Assembly (NCBI RefSeq): GCF_027247405.1
Contig: NZ_CP097463.1
Span: forward strand, 2,914,001-2,978,000
Direction of reading: 5' to 3'
DNA length: 64,000 bases
Source of the DNA: Jatrophihabitans cynanchi
GTDB taxonomy: Bacteria; Actinomycetota; Actinomycetes; Mycobacteriales; Jatrophihabitantaceae
This document shows positions 62,368 to 64,000 of this stretch, in pieces. The notes under the pieces are model-generated. The model was given only the letters and a program-made list of their open reading frames with translations, searched no databases and was not told the origin of the DNA. The position numbers were made by a program, and so were the translations under genes. Positions within the stretch are counted from its first letter, which is position 1. Each line of letters opens with the position of its first letter.

Positions 62368-63852
62368 ATGCTCGAATTGGCGGTGGATCGGGGGGACGGC
62401 GATGCCGTCCTGGTCGGGCTGCGCCGGGCGTTGCGGGAGCTGACACCGGCTGCGGATGACGCGGCGCGGGTGGATCAGATCCGGGTACTGGAGGAAATCA
62501 AGTCGGCCGCGGCAGCGGCGCAGGCGGCGGTGACGGCGGCGTTCTGCGCCTCGCAGCGGGCCGAGCAGCTCGCGGCCGGGGTGCCGGCGGAACGGGCCGA
62601 TCGGGGAGTCGCGGCGCAGGTGGGGCTGGCGAAGCGGACATCGCCGTTCCGTGCGCGCCGCTACGTGGGCTGGGCCAAGATCCTCACCAGCGAACTGCCC
62701 GGCACCTTCGCGGCACTGCGGCGCGGCGAGATCCCGGAGTGGAGAGCGATGCTGGTCGCGCGGGAGACCGCGTGGCTATCGCGCGCCGACCGGGCGCTGG
62801 CGGACGCCGAGCTGGCGCCACGGCTGGAGCAGCTCGGGGACAAGCGGACCGTCGCGGAGGCGAAGAAGATCGGCTACCGGCTGGACCCGAGCGGCTTTGT
62901 GGATCGGTTGCGTAACGCCGAGACCGAACGGCGGGTCACCCTGCGACCCGAGCCAGACGTCATGTGCCGTCTCAGCGCACTTTTGCCGGTAGCGCGGGGT
63001 GTTGCCGGGTACGCGGCGTTGTGTCGCGAGGCCGACGCACGCCGTGCCGCCGGCGATTCCCGCAGCCGTGGCCAGGTCATGGCCGACACGCTGGTCGAGC
63101 GGCTCACCGGCCAGTCCGTCGCCGACGGGGTGCCGATCGAGGTGAACCTGGTCATGCCGGCAGACAGCTTGCTACCCACAGCAGCGGCCCAACCTGCCGA
63201 CACCGGTGCCGCTGCGGCCGATCCCGCCGGTCCGAAGGCTGCCCATCGCGATGCGGGGGCGGATCCACATGAGACGGGACCGGAGACCCGCGCGGAGGAG
63301 ACCCGCGCGGCTGAACCGCCGGCCGGAGGACGTCCGGGGGATGAGCCGGCGCACCTGGACGGGTACGGGCCGGTCCCGGCGGCGATCGCGCGCGACTGGC
63401 TGCTCGACCCGGCCCGCACCGCTCCGACCTGGATCCGCCGCCTCTACGCCCACCCGCGTAGCGGCGATCTGATCGCGATGGACTCGCGCCGTCGCACTTT
63501 CACCGCCGGGCAGCGGCGGTTCCTGCGGCTACGCGACCAGCTGTGCCGCACTCCGTGGTGCGAGGCCCCGATCCGCCACTTCGACCACGTGACCCCCGCG
63601 GAGCAGGGCGGCCCGACCAATACCAGGAACGGTCAGGGCAGCTGCGAGGGCTGCAACTACGACAAGCAAGCCCCCGGCTGGTACGCCCGCTCCGACCCGG
63701 ACGGCAGCATCACGCGGACCACGCCGACCGGCCACGAGTACCGGAGCAGTCCACCCAGTCGCGGGACGAGTCCGGCCCGAGGCAGTCCGACTCGCCGGAC
63801 GCAGCCTGCTGGCTGGCCGGTGATCGTCGATTACGTGCACTTCGCCGCCTGA
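62368..63852 (+). CDS. DUF222 domain protein with C-terminal HNH endonuclease
   Basis: 494 aa. Residues ~30-260 are the helical DUF222 domain (VGLAKRTSPFRARRYVGWAK and LRRGEIPEWRAMLVARETAW). A disordered Ala/Pro/Glu-rich linker follows (~275-330). The C-terminal HNH nuclease shows FLRLRDQLCRTPWCEAPIRH, FDHVTPAEQGGPTN and NGQGSCEGCNYDKQ, with Cys pairs for zinc and His/Asn catalytic residues. Such proteins are present in many copies in some actinobacterial genomes and may be mobile or domesticated. It is the last complete gene. Confidence 0.92.
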   Translation: MLELAVDRGDGDAVLVGLRRALRELTPAADDAARVDQIRVLEEIKSAAAAAQAAVTAAFCASQRAEQLAAGVPAERADRGVAAQVGLAKRTSPFRARRYVGWAKILTSELPGTFAALRRGEIPEWRAMLVARETAWLSRADRALADAELAPRLEQLGDKRTVAEAKKIGYRLDPSGFVDRLRNAETERRVTLRPEPDVMCRLSALLPVARGVAGYAALCREADARRAAGDSRSRGQVMADTLVERLTGQSVADGVPIEVNLVMPADSLLPTAAAQPADTGAAAADPAGPKAAHRDAGADPHETGPETRAEETRAAEPPAGGRPGDEPAHLDGYGPVPAAIARDWLLDPARTAPTWIRRLYAHPRSGDLIAMDSRRRTFTAGQRRFLRLRDQLCRTPWCEAPIRHFDHVTPAEQGGPTNTRNGQGSCEGCNYDKQAPGWYARSDPDGSITRTTPTGHEYRSSPPSRGTSPARGSPTRRTQPAGWPVIVDYVHFAA

Positions 63853-63960
63853 TCCGTGCGGTCGGAGGGTATCCCGCATCCGCCAGGGGATGCGTTCGAT
63901 CGGGCGCGATCACGCGCGCGGACTGCTCCGACCCCACGCCCGCGGGCGCCACACCTGCCC

Positions 63961-63997
63961 TACACTTGCGCCACCGGACGATCCAGTGCCCTGGAGG
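63961..63997 (+). promoter_or_regulatory. Promoter and ribosome-binding site of a gene beyond the window
   Basis: TACACT at 63961-63966 is a good -10, and GGAGG at 63993-63997 is a strong Shine-Dalgarno three bases from the edge. A plus-strand gene should start within about ten bases after the window. Unlike its neighbours it would have a leader of about 30 nt. Confidence 0.5.
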
Positions 63998-64000
63998 CAT

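Overview
The window is a high-GC actinobacterial chromosome segment. It has dense coding, many GTG starts, ATGA/GTGA stop-start overlaps, SepH, an XPB-type helicase, DUF3027/DUF2530/DUF2771 proteins and a DUF222-HNH protein. Two futalosine-pathway enzymes (MqnB, MqnD) argue against mycobacteria and for a Streptomyces-, Frankia- or Jatrophihabitans-like lineage; the genus is inference. No rRNA, tRNA, CRISPR array or prophage was seen.

Layout. 1-6.7 kb: two GNAT acetyltransferases, the XPB helicase and its partner, small proteins and a cold-shock gene. 6.9-8.8 kb: an accessory patch with a frameshifted DUF4232 lipoprotein and an orphan MafI-type immunity gene. 8.9-19.6 kb: core genes (mqnB/mqnD, DUF2771, MFS, DUF3027, DUF2530, NCS2 purine permease, a PabB-PabC fusion, MarR+MFS, a SpoU rRNA methyltransferase). 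19.7-22.7 kb: a polymorphic toxin with an RNase Sa/barnase-like C-terminus and a barstar-like immunity gene, followed by 1.1 kb of non-coding repeats with three copies of a 90-bp palindromic element. 22.7-38.7 kb: a heterodimeric ABC exporter, sepH, serC, a lactone oxidase divergent from a TetR operon across a 49-bp perfect palindrome, citrate synthase, pdxH, transporters and a LysR/SDR pair. 38.7-41.2 kb: VapBC and a low-GC, frameshifted OLD-type nuclease. 41.3-44.6 kb: an MFS/XRE divergent pair, an MBL hydrolase and a tiny zinc ribbon.

44.6-61.7 kb is the most coherent accessory block, and it looks like a D-amino-acid/D-peptide salvage locus. It carries three related serine hydrolase (beta-lactamase family) domains, one fused to a complete S9 peptidase, plus an N-acyl-D-amino-acid deacylase. 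A Dpp/Opp ABC importer follows, with a permease-ATPase fusion and no binding protein in the window. Next come M20 hydrolase, GNAT and N-succinylamino acid racemase genes coupled by 4-bp overlaps, which is the gene set known for irreversible D-to-L amino acid conversion. A PucR regulator closes the block. The last stretch holds a CsbD-like protein, a 400-bp gap, a DUF222-HNH protein and the promoter/RBS of a gene beyond the edge.

Many genes have a TANNNT-like -10 hexamer 6-7 nt before the start codon and no Shine-Dalgarno sequence, indicating widespread leaderless transcription. Two genes (7422-8419 and 39613-41186) need a one-base correction to restore a full reading frame.
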